NCBI GenBank assembly: GCA_005792355.1
Contig: SXSC01000245.1
Location: 1 to 64,000, forward strand
Length of the DNA: 64,000 bases
From: Opitutaceae bacterium
Lineage (GTDB): Bacteria > Verrucomicrobiota > Verrucomicrobiia > Opitutales > Opitutaceae
Direction: 5' to 3'
Each line of letters starts with the position of its first letter. The stretch's first letter is position 1. Below the pieces are notes generated by a model, which was not told where the DNA came from, searched no databases, and saw only the letters and a list, made by a program, of their open reading frames with translations. This document shows positions 27,993 to 38,046 of this stretch, piece by piece. Both the position numbers and the translations under genes were made by a program.

Positions 27993-30257
27993 GTGGATTT
28001 TTCCCGCATAAACTCGGCTGCCTTCATGCTTCCCCCGATCTTCCGCCGGCGCTCGTACCTGCCGTTGCACCTCGAACTTGTCGCGAGTCTCATCGCGCGC
28101 CTCCTCTATCGGGTGCGGACGAGCGGGCTGGAGAATCTGCCGCCGAAGGGCGGGGTGCTGATCATCCTAAACCACATCTCGTATGCGGACGTGGTGGTGC
28201 TCCAGCTGGCCTGTCCGCGGCCCATTCGTTTCATCGGGCACAAGGGCCTGCGGAGAAACGCCTTCTTTGACTGGTGCTTTGAGATTTCCGGTTGCATCGC
28301 CATCTCCTCGGAGCAGCCGCGGGAAGGGATGCGGGCGGCGGTCAACGCCCTGAAGGCCGGTGAGGTCGTGTGCATCTGCCCGGAAGGGCACATTTCGCGC
28401 ACGGGGCAGCTGATGGAGATTCAACGCGGCTTCGAATTGATCGCCCGGCAGTCGGGCGCGCCAGTCTTGCCCGCCGCGCTGGACGGCCTGTGGGGCTCCG
28501 TCTTCTCGTTTGCCGGGAACAAGTATCTGTGGAAGTCGCCGCGCCTGATGCCGACCCATGTTTTCATCGCCTTTGGCGCCCTCGCGCCGCCGGAAAAAGT
28601 TTCGCCGGCTTGGGCGCGCCGCGAACTGCTCGATTTGGGCGAGAAGGCGTTTGGCGAGCGTCCGGTGCTGAAGCGAAATCTGGCGCGGGAATGCTTGCGC
28701 ACGCTGAGCAAGCACCCCTGGCGCTTGATCATCGTGGATCGCACGACCGGCCGGCGCGAGCTCACGTGCGGCCAGCTCTACGCCGCGGTGGCGGCATTGT
28801 CGCGACGGATTCGGGCGACGATTCCGGAGCGACGGGTCGGCATCGTCTTGCCGCCCGGAGCGGGCGCCTTTATCGCCAATCTCGCCGTGCTGACCGCGGG
28901 CAGAATTCCGGTGAACCTGAATTTTACCGTGGGCCGCGCGGCACTCGAGACGAGCCTGCGGATTGCCGGGGTGACCACGGTCATTTCCGCCGAAGCCCTG
29001 CGGGCCAAATTGCCGAATTTCCCGTGGCCGGAGCGCACGCTCGACCTGAAGACCGAACTCGAAGCGGCCGGGGGCAAGCGGGCGATGCTGCCGTGGGTCA
29101 TCGCCGCCTGGCTCCTGCCCAATCAATGGTGCGCCAGCTTGCTGGGTGTGTCCAAGGTGGGCGACGGGACCGAAGCGGGCTTGCTTTTCACGAGCGGCAG
29201 CTCCGGCGAACCCAAGGGGGTGCCCCTCACGCACCGCAACATCCTGGCGAACTGCGCGCAGATTTCCTCGCTCTCCATTCTGCCCGAAACCTGTTCGCTG
29301 CTCGCCTGTCTCCCGGTGTTTCACAGCTTTGGTTTTACGGTCACGATGTGGTATCCGATGCTGCGCGGTTGCCGGGTCGTCACGCTCCCAAGCCCGCTGG
29401 ATACGCGCAAGATCGTGGATGCGATCGCCCAGGAAGGCGTGACCGTGATGATCGGCGCGCCGACTTTTATCCGCCCCCTTTTGAAAAAGGCCCGGCCGGA
29501 TGAACTAAAGACCCTCGATCTCGTGGTGACCGGGGCGGAGAAGCTTCCGGATGAACTGCACAAGGCGTTTCTCGAGACGTTTCACATTGAAATTCTGCAG
29601 GGCTATGGGCTGACCGAGACGACGCCGGCGTCCAATATCAACCAGCCGCATCCGCCGGTGGTGGTGTCGACCAACGAGCCGCAGGCCGGCAAGCGTTTTG
29701 GCGCGGTCGGGCGCATGATGCCGGGCATGACGGCGCGGATCGTAAACCCGGAGACGTGGGAGGAACTGCCCTTTGCCGAGCAGGGCGTCGTGCTGTTTCG
29801 TGGCGCCAACGTGTTTGGCGGTTACCTCGACGACCCGGGAAAAACGCGCGCGGCTTTTCATGACGGCTGGTTTATCACCGGGGACCTCGGGCGCTTCGAC
29901 GACGACGGGTTTCTCTTCATCGAGGGCCGCATTTCCCGTTTCTCGAAAATCGGAGGTGAAATGGTGCCGCATGGCACGATCGAGATGAAGATTATCGAGG
30001 CCTTCGACTGGGATCAGACGGAGAGTCCCGCGGTCTATGTCACCGGCGTGCCGGATGCGGCCAAGGGTGAGGCGCTGGTGCTCCTGACCACGCACGAAGT
30101 GACGCTGGACGTGTTGCGGGCGAAACTCGTCGCGCTCGGAGTTCCCAACCTGTGGGTGCCGAAAATCATCCGTCGCGTGGACCGGATTCCCATGCTGGGC
30201 ACGGGGAAGACCGACCTGAAGCAATGCCGTGAGCTGGCGAGCGAAGTCACGAAATGA
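27993..30257 (+). CDS. Fused 1-acyl-glycerol-3-phosphate acyltransferase / AMP-dependent acyl-ACP synthetase (Aas-like)
   Basis: LIILNHISYADVVVL (acyltransferase HX4D region), TSGSSGEPKGVPLTHRN, YGLTETTP, FITGDLGRFDDDGFLFIEGR. Confidence 0.92.
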   Translation: MDFSRINSAAFMLPPIFRRRSYLPLHLELVASLIARLLYRVRTSGLENLPPKGGVLIILNHISYADVVVLQLACPRPIRFIGHKGLRRNAFFDWCFEISGCIAISSEQPREGMRAAVNALKAGEVVCICPEGHISRTGQLMEIQRGFELIARQSGAPVLPAALDGLWGSVFSFAGNKYLWKSPRLMPTHVFIAFGALAPPEKVSPAWARRELLDLGEKAFGERPVLKRNLARECLRTLSKHPWRLIIVDRTTGRRELTCGQLYAAVAALSRRIRATIPERRVGIVLPPGAGAFIANLAVLTAGRIPVNLNFTVGRAALETSLRIAGVTTVISAEALRAKLPNFPWPERTLDLKTELEAAGGKRAMLPWVIAAWLLPNQWCASLLGVSKVGDGTEAGLLFTSGSSGEPKGVPLTHRNILANCAQISSLSILPETCSLLACLPVFHSFGFTVTMWYPMLRGCRVVTLPSPLDTRKIVDAIAQEGVTVMIGAPTFIRPLLKKARPDELKTLDLVVTGAEKLPDELHKAFLETFHIEILQGYGLTETTPASNINQPHPPVVVSTNEPQAGKRFGAVGRMMPGMTARIVNPETWEELPFAEQGVVLFRGANVFGGYLDDPGKTRAAFHDGWFITGDLGRFDDDGFLFIEGRISRFSKIGGEMVPHGTIEMKIIEAFDWDQTESPAVYVTGVPDAAKGEALVLLTTHEVTLDVLRAKLVALGVPNLWVPKIIRRVDRIPMLGTGKTDLKQCRELASEVTK

Positions 30258-30369
30258 TGCTCAGCTGGGAGGCCGGGAGCCCCACCGCGCGAGGGATGCG
30301 CGGCGAAATTGAAGACCACGGGGTGGAGGCACCCCGCAGCCATCAAACTGAAAGGAGTAACGCGGACAC

Positions 30370-31341
30370 ATGAGAATTGATTGTCATGTTCACGTCGTCG
30401 GCAACGGCACCGGCGGCACGGGCTGTTGGTACCGGCCGCGCGGAGTGACGCGCCAGCTCGCGCCGCACCTGCTGCGCACGGTGGGTCTGCCACCGTCGGC
30501 GCTTTCCGGCGACCTCGACCGGCTCTATGCGGAGCGTTTGCTGGCGTTCGTGCGGGAGTCGTCGATCGATGCCGCGGTGATTCTGGCCCAAGATGAACCG
30601 CACGATGATCACGGGAAGGTAATCGAGAATACGGGGTCGTTTTACGTGCCGAACGATTTCGTGTTGCGGCTCGCGCGGGAGCACCGGGAGTTTCTGCCGG
30701 CAATTTCGATTCATCCGGCGCGACCGGATGCGCTCGAGGAACTGGAGCGGTGCCTGGCGGCGGGCGCGGTCATGCTGAAGTGCCTGCCCAACTGCCAGAA
30801 CATCGACTGGAACAATCCACGCTACACCCGCTTTCTCGAGCGAATGGCGGAGTGCGGCCTGCTCCTCCTCGCGCACACGGGCAGCGAGCGCACGCTGCCC
30901 GTGCTCGACGCGCGGCTCGCCACCCCGCGCGTGCTCACTCGCGCCCTCGAGATTGGCGTCACGTGCATCGCGGCGCACAGCGGCACCGGAATGATGGTGC
31001 TCGATCCCGACTACTTCGACGTGTTTGTCGAAATGACCCGGCGGTTTCCCCGGCTCTATGGCGATAACAGCGCGCTGGCCTGTTTTAATTTCCGGGCCCG
31101 CCCCGGCGCGATTCGTCGCATGGTTCAGCCCGGACTGTGCGAGCGCATTTTGCATGGCAGCGACGTGCCGGTGCCGGTGACGGCCGCCCTGCTGTGGGCG
31201 ATGGGCGTGGTCTCGTGGCGGGAGTGGCGCGACTCGGCGGCGGTCGCCAATCCGATCGAGCGCGATGCGCGGATCAAACGCGCCATGGGCTTCGGGGAGG
31301 ATTCCTTCACGCGGCTCGCGGGGTTGTTGCGGCGGGTTTAG
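30370..31341 (+). CDS. Amidohydrolase-family metal-dependent hydrolase
   Basis: MRIDCHVHVVG, FLPAISIHPARPDALEELERC, LLLAHTGSE, ILHGSDVPVP. Confidence 0.88.
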   Translation: MRIDCHVHVVGNGTGGTGCWYRPRGVTRQLAPHLLRTVGLPPSALSGDLDRLYAERLLAFVRESSIDAAVILAQDEPHDDHGKVIENTGSFYVPNDFVLRLAREHREFLPAISIHPARPDALEELERCLAAGAVMLKCLPNCQNIDWNNPRYTRFLERMAECGLLLLAHTGSERTLPVLDARLATPRVLTRALEIGVTCIAAHSGTGMMVLDPDYFDVFVEMTRRFPRLYGDNSALACFNFRARPGAIRRMVQPGLCERILHGSDVPVPVTAALLWAMGVVSWREWRDSAAVANPIERDARIKRAMGFGEDSFTRLAGLLRRV

Positions 31342-31439
31342 GCCACGACCCCGGCCGGATTGCCGCCAGTTTGCAGCTTGGCCTGGTGTTTTTTTTATGC
31401 CACATGGAGCGCGTTGGACGGCCGCAGCTCCAACCTCCT

Positions 31440-31856
31440 GTGACTCCTACCAATGTGATTTCAAACCCGTTCGCCGCGCAGTTGTCCGTGGTGATGGCTG
31501 ACGATGTGGCCGAGATTCAGACGCTGGTGAAACATTGGCTCAGCGAAGCCGGCCACCTGGTGCGTTGCGCCTCATCGGGACGAGAGGTCGCCCAACTCGT
31601 CCGCCAGCAGCATGTCGATTTGATCATCACCGACATTCTCATGCCGGACGAAGATGGGCTCAGTGTTATCATGGATGCGAAGCGGACGCATCCCGAAGCC
31701 CGGCTGCTGGCGATTTCCGGTGGTGGACTTCACTTGCAGGCATCCGATTGCCTGCTGATGGCGAAGGCGCTTGGCGCCCACGACGTGCTGCTCAAGCCCT
31801 TCAATCGTGAGCAATTGCTCTCGGCGGTCAGCCGCGTGATTCAGAGCGGCGTCTGA
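31440..31856 (+). CDS. Single-domain response regulator (REC); start uncertain (GTG 31440 or ATG 31494)
   Basis: VVMADDVAEIQTLVKHWLSEAGHLVRCASSGREVAQLV...DLIITDILMPDEDGL...DVLLKPFNREQLL. Confidence 0.9.
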   Translation: MTPTNVISNPFAAQLSVVMADDVAEIQTLVKHWLSEAGHLVRCASSGREVAQLVRQQHVDLIITDILMPDEDGLSVIMDAKRTHPEARLLAISGGGLHLQASDCLLMAKALGAHDVLLKPFNREQLLSAVSRVIQSGV

Positions 31857-32584
31857 AAAACCTTGGTGCGTCGCGTCGCGCTGCGACCACGCAACGGGAT
31901 GCGCTCCGCCGGCGTCCGGAAGGCGCGGCGGCGGTAACCGGCCCGGGTCGAATCCGCCGCGCAACGCAGTTGGATTTCCTGCATGCGTTGGAACAGGTCG
32001 AGCAACTGGGCGGGCAGGGGATAGCGATCCAGTCCGCTTCGCTCCAGTGCGCCGAGCAATTCGTGCGTGGCTTCCAGGGTGGAAAGGCAGCCGGGATGCG
32101 GCTGTTGCTTGATCAAGAACCGGCTGGGCGCGGACGGAGTGAACATGATGCGCGGCAACCGCTGCAGGCTCGGGCTGAGCCGGAGCATTTTTCGGCCCAG
32201 CGCCCAGGTGGCGTCGAGGAGAAAGACGGTCAGGGTGCGGTCCCCGAGTTGCGTGCGCAGCGGGGCGAGGGCGAGGTCCGTTCCCGTCGTGGCGGAGTCA
32301 CTGAGATTCACGGCGTCGCGTCCTGGGTAGAGGAGGACGGGATAGTTGCCCGGCGCGTGGATTAGTTCCTGCACCGTCTCGTCCGCGTCAAACCCGATCC
32401 CGGTGACGATCCGGCTGTGGGTGAGACAGAGGTGGGTGAGCCGGCCGGTGGCGGCTTTCTCTTTCTTGAATTCCTTCGGATGCATCAGAAACACGAACTG
32501 CGTGCGGGTCTCCATGGGCGTGATCGAGCCGCACCAACAGAGCGACTGGGGCCAGAAGCACCGGTAACAGGTGGCGCGGCTCAT
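31841..32584 (-). CDS. DTW-domain protein (tRNA-uridine aminocarboxypropyltransferase-like)
   Basis: CYRCFWPQSLCWC, FLMHPKEFKKEKAATGRLTHLCL, LLDATWALGRKM. Confidence 0.9.
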   Translation of the reverse strand: MSRATCYRCFWPQSLCWCGSITPMETRTQFVFLMHPKEFKKEKAATGRLTHLCLTHSRIVTGIGFDADETVQELIHAPGNYPVLLYPGRDAVNLSDSATTGTDLALAPLRTQLGDRTLTVFLLDATWALGRKMLRLSPSLQRLPRIMFTPSAPSRFLIKQQPHPGCLSTLEATHELLGALERSGLDRYPLPAQLLDLFQRMQEIQLRCAADSTRAGYRRRAFRTPAERIPLRGRSATRRTKVFQTPL

Positions 32585-32607
32585 GGAGGCAAGAAAGGTG
32601 CTCGCGC

Positions 32608-33600
32608 TCAGGGCGCGGTCTGGCCGCCGCGCCCGAGATGCTGCCCGAGAAACGCCACCACCCGAGCAATGTTCTCCGGTGACGAAAACTCCGGCCCGCC
32701 GTGTTTGGCTCCGGAAATAATCTGCAGCGTGGACGTCGCACCCGCCCGGACCAGCGCGGCGTGCAGCGTTTCGCTTTGATTGCGCGGCACCGTGGGATCG
32801 TCCGCCCCGTGCAGGATGAAAAACGGCGCGGATGTGCGGCTGACGTACGTCACCGGGCTGGCGGCGGCGGCCTTGTCTTTGTTTTCCAGGACCAGCCCGC
32901 CGATCAGTTTGGACTCGGGCGAACCGGGCTGGGCGTGGGAAGCAAAGCCAGGGGTTTCGACGAACCGCACGAAATCGCTGGGCCCAAAGTAGTCCACGAC
33001 CGCCTGGACGCGACTGGACTGTTCCAGCTGCGCGCCGACGTCGAAGGCCTTCACGTCTCCGGCGGTGCCCAGCAGTGCGACGAGGTGACCACCGGCGGAA
33101 CTGCCCCACGCAGCGAAGCGTCTGGAGTCGAGCTGATGCTCCCGCGCATGGGCGCGAAGCCAGCGGATCGCGGCCTTCACATCCTGGATCTGAGCGGGAA
33201 AAATCGCGGCGTCGGTGAGGCGGTAGCCGATGCTCGCAATGGCATAGCCCCTGGCGATGAAGCCGAGGCGAAGGGGCAGCACGTTGTCCTTGCTGCCATT
33301 TTGCCAGCCGCCGCCGTGGACCCAGATGATCACGGGCAGCGGACCGCGGACGTCTTTTGGCAGGAAGAGATCAAGCTTCTGACGTTCGTGTCCGCCGGCG
33401 ACGTAGGCCAGATCGCGGTGGGCGACGACACCGGCGGGGAGCGGGAGCGCGGACCTATTCGGCGTGGCGGGAGTTTGAGCCGAGGCGACGGCGAGCGCGG
33501 CGGCGAAAGCGACGTGAAGTCGGACGGTGTGCATGGCGAGAGGTGGGGACAAGTGCGGAACGGGCGTGAGCAGCACAAGGCCGAGTGGCGGACGGCGCAA
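32608..33600 (-). CDS. Secreted alpha/beta hydrolase (carboxylesterase-like)
   Basis: LPVIIWVHGGGWQNGSKD, FAAWGSSAGGHLVALLG, FFILHGADDPTVP. Confidence 0.92.
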   Translation of the reverse strand: MRRPPLGLVLLTPVPHLSPPLAMHTVRLHVAFAAALAVASAQTPATPNRSALPLPAGVVAHRDLAYVAGGHERQKLDLFLPKDVRGPLPVIIWVHGGGWQNGSKDNVLPLRLGFIARGYAIASIGYRLTDAAIFPAQIQDVKAAIRWLRAHAREHQLDSRRFAAWGSSAGGHLVALLGTAGDVKAFDVGAQLEQSSRVQAVVDYFGPSDFVRFVETPGFASHAQPGSPESKLIGGLVLENKDKAAAASPVTYVSRTSAPFFILHGADDPTVPRNQSETLHAALVRAGATSTLQIISGAKHGGPEFSSPENIARVVAFLGQHLGRGGQTAP

Positions 33601-33660
33601 CCGTCGAGTGACGGGTGGGCGAGGCAGCGCTGGTGCCGCGGTCTCCCGCGCGGGCGCAGC

Positions 33661-33784
33661 CTAGTGGCGCGACCAATAACTTTCGTGACGTGTAGCTGCG
33701 AGCGCCAGCGAGTGGAGCGCGCCGGTGGTCCACTCGCTGGCGCTCGCCGCTACTTGTCACGCTACTTTGCGGTCGGCACACTAG
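33661..33784 (-). repeat. 124-bp CTAG-bounded hairpin element, copy 2 (reverse orientation, inverted loop)
   Basis: Reverse complement matches copy 1 except one base and the 12-bp loop, which is exactly reverse-complemented. Confidence 0.9.
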
Positions 33785-33855
33785 AAGCGACCCCGGGCCG
33801 CTGGGTTCGGGCGAAATGATCGGGGTGGGGCGCTCGGCCCTTCCGCTTGAGGTGA

Positions 33856-34971
33856 TCAGCGCACGACGCGGGCGCCGCCGCCGGAGATCTGTTTTTCCAC
33901 CTCTTTGCGCGTGACCATCGAGGTGTCGCCCGGCGTGGTCGAAGCCAGCGCCCCATGGGCTGCGCCGTATTCGACGGCTTTTTGCGCGTCGTTGAACTGC
34001 ATGAAGCCGAATTGCACCCCGGAGGCGAAGCTGTCGCCGCCGCCCACGCGGTCGAGGATCTCGAGTTCCGGGTACTTGCGGCTCTCGTGGAATTGGCCGG
34101 CATGCCAGAGAATGGCGCTCCAGTCGTTCTTGGTGGCGGTGATGACCCGGCGCAGCGTGGTGGCCGCGACTTTGAAGTTCTTAAACTCCTTCACGGCGGT
34201 CTCGATCATCTGCTTGAACGCCTCCGTCTCGATGTGGCTGAGGTTGTGGTCGGCGCCCTTGACCTCGAAGCCGAGCGAGGCGGTGAAGTCCTCCTCGTTG
34301 CCGATCATCACATCTACCTACTTGGCGATCTCGCGGTTGACCTCCTGCGCCTTGTTGAGGCCGCCGAGGGTTTTCCAGAGTGACGGACGATAGTTGAGAT
34401 CGTAGCTGACGATCGTGCCGTGTTTGTTCGCGGCCTTCACGGCCTCAACCGTGAGTTCGGCGGTGGAGGCGGAGAGCGCGGCGAAGATGCCGCCGGTGTG
34501 AAACCAGCGGACGCCCAGTTTCCCGAAAATGTGATCCCAGTCGAAGTTGCCGGGTTTGAGTTGGGAAGCCGCGGTGTTGCCGCGGTCGGGGTTGCCGACG
34601 GCGCCGCGGACGCCGACGCCGCGGTCGGTGAAGTTGAGGCCGTTGCGGACGTTGCGCCCGATCCCGTCGTCTTCCCGCCACTTGATGAAGTCGGTTGCCA
34701 CGCCGCCCTGCATGATAAAGTCCTCGACGAGGTGGCCGACCTCGTTGTCGACAAAGGCGGTGCAGACGGCGGTTTTGTAGCCGAAGCACTTCCGGAGGCC
34801 GCGGGACGTATTGTATTCGCCGCCACCCTCCCAGACTTGGAATTCGCGGGCGGTGCGGATCCGGCCCTCGCCGGGATCGAGGCGAAGCATGACTTCGCCC
34901 AGCGATATTTGATCGAACGCGCAGGTGTTGGAGGACTTGATTTGGAGGCTCATGAGGAGATTTTCGTACAA
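33856..34971 (-). pseudogene. PfkB-family sugar kinase (2-keto-3-deoxygluconate kinase-like) interrupted by in-frame TAG at 34318-34320
   Basis: Two ORFs (34318..34971 and 33856..34311) in the same frame: ...QEVNREIAK*VDVMIGNEEDFTASLGFEV...LDRVGGGDSFASG. Confidence 0.88.
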
Positions 34972-35179
34972 CGCGAAAATCTAAAATGAGTGACGCAATC
35001 GCGGGCCGGCGAGCAGAAACATGGCGTCGGGCTGCCCGTCGCCCCGCGCTCCGGGGTGCCGGCTCTCCGCTGGAAGCCGGGTTGAGGCGAAGGGCCGGGT
35101 AAGCCGAGCCAACCGGCCACGCCTCGATTCCGATGGGATCGCCACCGGGTTGGGGGCAGGAACAAGGAGTTCGGCGGAT

Positions 35180-36049
35180 CTATTCCTCCGAACGATCCCG
35201 TTGGCTTTCCGTCGTCGGGTTCTCAGCCGCGATCGGACCAAAGCGGTGCTCCGCCTCCCCCAGCAGATGGACCAGGGTTTCATACTGCTTGAGGCGTTCG
35301 CCAATCTGCGCGCGCTCGGCGCCGTGGGTCTGGTGAAACTTCAGGCAGGCCTCCTGAAAACCGCGGTGCGCGGTCAGCGACGGTGACTCCTTTCTCCCGT
35401 CGTTGATCAGGCGTGGATCCGCCCCGTGTTCGAGCAGGTGTTTCACCACATCGAGAAACAGTTTCTCGGCCGCGCGCCACAGTGGCGTCCCCAGATCGGA
35501 GCCGGCCAGGCGGGCGTTAACGTCGGCACCGCTTTCCAGCAAAAACGCCACCATCTCCAGGTGCCGCTGGGCGACGGCGCAGTGCAGCGGAGTCTCCCCC
35601 CAACCGTACATGGCGTTGACCTTCGCCCCCTGCTCCAGGAGGAACCGCGCCACCTCGATTTGCCCCCGGCCGGCGGCGGCATGCAGGGCGGTATGGCCGG
35701 GACCGGAGTTGTGCCGGATGAGCCCCGTCCCATTGACCGCTGCGCCGCGGGCGACCAGGGCTCGAACCACGTCGACGTGACCCTGGCCCGCCGCCTCCAG
35801 CAGGAACTCGTGCTCAAACGACTGGCCCTGGGCACTGAGGACATCGAGTCGCTTCAGCTGCGGAAGCTTCGCGAGAAACTCCGCCGACCTGCCCGCCGCC
35901 AGCGATTTGCTCGCCGCGTTGAGCTCTTCCATCTGAACTTTGAGCCGGAGCAGGACAGCATTCTCGCCACTATCTTCCGGACTCGTCTGCGAGTCGGCCT
36001 GAGCAGCCGGCGGCGTGCGGCCGAAAAGGCGCGAGAGGGGATTTGCCAT
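35180..36049 (-). CDS. Ankyrin-repeat protein
   Basis: GHTALHAAAGRGQIEVARFLLEQGAKVNAMYGWGETPLHCAVAQRHLEMVAFLLESGADVNARL. Confidence 0.92.
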   Translation of the reverse strand: MANPLSRLFGRTPPAAQADSQTSPEDSGENAVLLRLKVQMEELNAASKSLAAGRSAEFLAKLPQLKRLDVLSAQGQSFEHEFLLEAAGQGHVDVVRALVARGAAVNGTGLIRHNSGPGHTALHAAAGRGQIEVARFLLEQGAKVNAMYGWGETPLHCAVAQRHLEMVAFLLESGADVNARLAGSDLGTPLWRAAEKLFLDVVKHLLEHGADPRLINDGRKESPSLTAHRGFQEACLKFHQTHGAERAQIGERLKQYETLVHLLGEAEHRFGPIAAENPTTESQRDRSEE

Positions 36050-36208
36050 GGGATGTTTGCTCGTGCGATTTCGGGTGAAAAGCGGACTGGCCGGGGGCGC
36101 AAGATTGCGACTTCTGGCATCGAGACGCTGACGTCCCGCGAAGTCGAGTGGATTGGGACTGACCTTGCCAACCCGGCGGCGCCTTCGCACCGTCGCGCCG
36201 ATCTCCCC

Positions 36209-37897
36209 ATGCTCACTCCCGCGAAATCTTCTTTTGTCCTCCTCGGTCTTGCGCTGGCGTGGCCGGCGGCGTCACCGGGCGCCGTGAGCGGTCGCGTCCA
36301 GGGGCGTTCGGTGGTGATGGCGCGGCAGGGCATCGTGGCGACGGAGCAACCGCTCGCCTCGCAGGCGGGCGCGGCCATTCTCGCGCAGGGCGGCAATGCG
36401 ATCGACGCCATCGTCGCGGCCAACGCCGTGATGGGCGTCGTCTCGCCAGGCATGAACGGGATCGGCGGCGATTTGTTTGCGATCGTGTATGAAGCGAAGA
36501 GCGGACGAATCTTCGGTTTGAATGCGAGCGGCTGGTCGCCGGCGGGGCTGACCCAGGAATTTTTCAGAGCAAAAGGGATCGCCGTCATGCCCCAGCACGG
36601 CATCCAGGCCGTCACGGTGCCGGGTTGCGTCGACGGCTGGGAAAAACTGCTGACCCGTTTTGGACGGAAAAAATTTCCCGAGGTCCTCGCCGCGGCCATC
36701 GCCCACGCGGAGGAGGGGTTTCCCGTCACCGACCACGTCGCCTGGAGCGCCTCGTCTTCCTTGCGGAGCGATCCGAATGCGGCCCGGACCTTTCTGCCGG
36801 GCGGGCGGGCGCCGAAGGTGGGCGAGGTTTTTCGTAATCCCGATCTGGCTTGGGCGCTGCGCCAGATCTCCGCGCAGGGCTCCCGGGCCTATTACGCAGG
36901 AGAGATGGCGCGCCGCCTCGTGGCGACGTCGCAGCGCCTGGGCGGCACGATGTCCGCCGCCGATCTGGCCGACTATCGCGCCGAGTGGGTCGAGCCGATT
37001 TCGACGACCTATCGGGGTTGGACGGTGTACGAGATTCCGCCGAACGGCCAGGGCATCGCGGCGCTGGCGATGCTCAACCTGATGGAAACCTTTCCGCTGG
37101 CCGAGTACGGCCACAACTCGACGCGGGCCCTGCATGCGATGATCGAGGCCAAGAAGCTCGCGTACGCGGACATGCTCCGTTTCGTCGCCGACCTGCGCTT
37201 TTCCCAGGTGCCGGTGGCGGGCCTGCTTTCGAAAGACTACGCCCGCACCCGCGCGGCGCTAATCGATCCGGCCCGGGCGCATGACGTGGTGGAGGCCGGC
37301 ACGCCGCCGGCACCGGGCAACGACACGACGTATCTGTGCGCGGTGGACCGCGAGGGCAACATGGTCTCGCTGATCCAGAGCAATTATGGCAGCTTTGGCA
37401 CCGGCATCGTCCCCGACGGCTGCGGGTTCGCGCTGCAGAACCGCGGGGCGCTTTTCAGTCTCGACCCGGCCAGCCCCAACGCGGTCGCCGGGCACAAGCG
37501 GCCGTTGCACACCATCATCCCGGGGTTCATGGAGAAGGAGGGAGTTCGCATCGCGTTCGGCATCATGAACGGTTGGAACCAGCCGCAGGCTCACGCGCAA
37601 TTCGTCGCGAACATCGTGGATTTCAAGCTGAACCTGCAGGCGGCGATCGAGGCCCCGCGGTTCACCAAGCATACCTTTGGTGGGTTCGATGTCTCGCTGG
37701 AGTCGCGTGTGCCGGCATCGGTCCGGTCCGAGCTCGCGAACAAGGGCCACCAGATCGCGGCGCTCGCCGCGTTTGCCGGCGCCGTCGGCAGCGGGCAGGC
37801 GGTGCTGCGCGATTTCAACACTGGGGTGAATCAGGGCGCCTCCGATCCGCGCCAGGATGGCGCGGCGATTCCCGAGCCGATCATCGGATCGAAGTAG
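36209..37897 (+). CDS. Gamma-glutamyltransferase family protein
   Basis: GIVATEQPLASQAGAAILAQGGNAIDAIVAANAVMGVVSPGMNGIGGDLFAIV, NDTTYLCAVDREGNMVSLIQSNYGSFGTG. Confidence 0.93.
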   Translation: MLTPAKSSFVLLGLALAWPAASPGAVSGRVQGRSVVMARQGIVATEQPLASQAGAAILAQGGNAIDAIVAANAVMGVVSPGMNGIGGDLFAIVYEAKSGRIFGLNASGWSPAGLTQEFFRAKGIAVMPQHGIQAVTVPGCVDGWEKLLTRFGRKKFPEVLAAAIAHAEEGFPVTDHVAWSASSSLRSDPNAARTFLPGGRAPKVGEVFRNPDLAWALRQISAQGSRAYYAGEMARRLVATSQRLGGTMSAADLADYRAEWVEPISTTYRGWTVYEIPPNGQGIAALAMLNLMETFPLAEYGHNSTRALHAMIEAKKLAYADMLRFVADLRFSQVPVAGLLSKDYARTRAALIDPARAHDVVEAGTPPAPGNDTTYLCAVDREGNMVSLIQSNYGSFGTGIVPDGCGFALQNRGALFSLDPASPNAVAGHKRPLHTIIPGFMEKEGVRIAFGIMNGWNQPQAHAQFVANIVDFKLNLQAAIEAPRFTKHTFGGFDVSLESRVPASVRSELANKGHQIAALAAFAGAVGSGQAVLRDFNTGVNQGASDPRQDGAAIPEPIIGSK

Positions 37898-38046
37898 CCG
37901 TGAAGCGGGGGGCGGCGGAAATTGCCAGGTTTTCGACGGCGGTTGAAAGGAGGGGCGCTTGCCCAAGCGCCCACCGCCTGCGCGGTTCGTTGGATTTAAG
38001 AATAGGCTTCGGAGAATGTCGCGACGCGCTACCGGAAACCGCTGGA

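Noticed and set aside
34318-34320. TAG in the PfkB gene as a pyrrolysine codon, given a corrinoid methyltransferase cluster nearby
   Set aside because: The kinase is not a methylamine methyltransferase, no pylS/pylT is seen, and a simple Tyr-to-stop point mutation is the better explanation.
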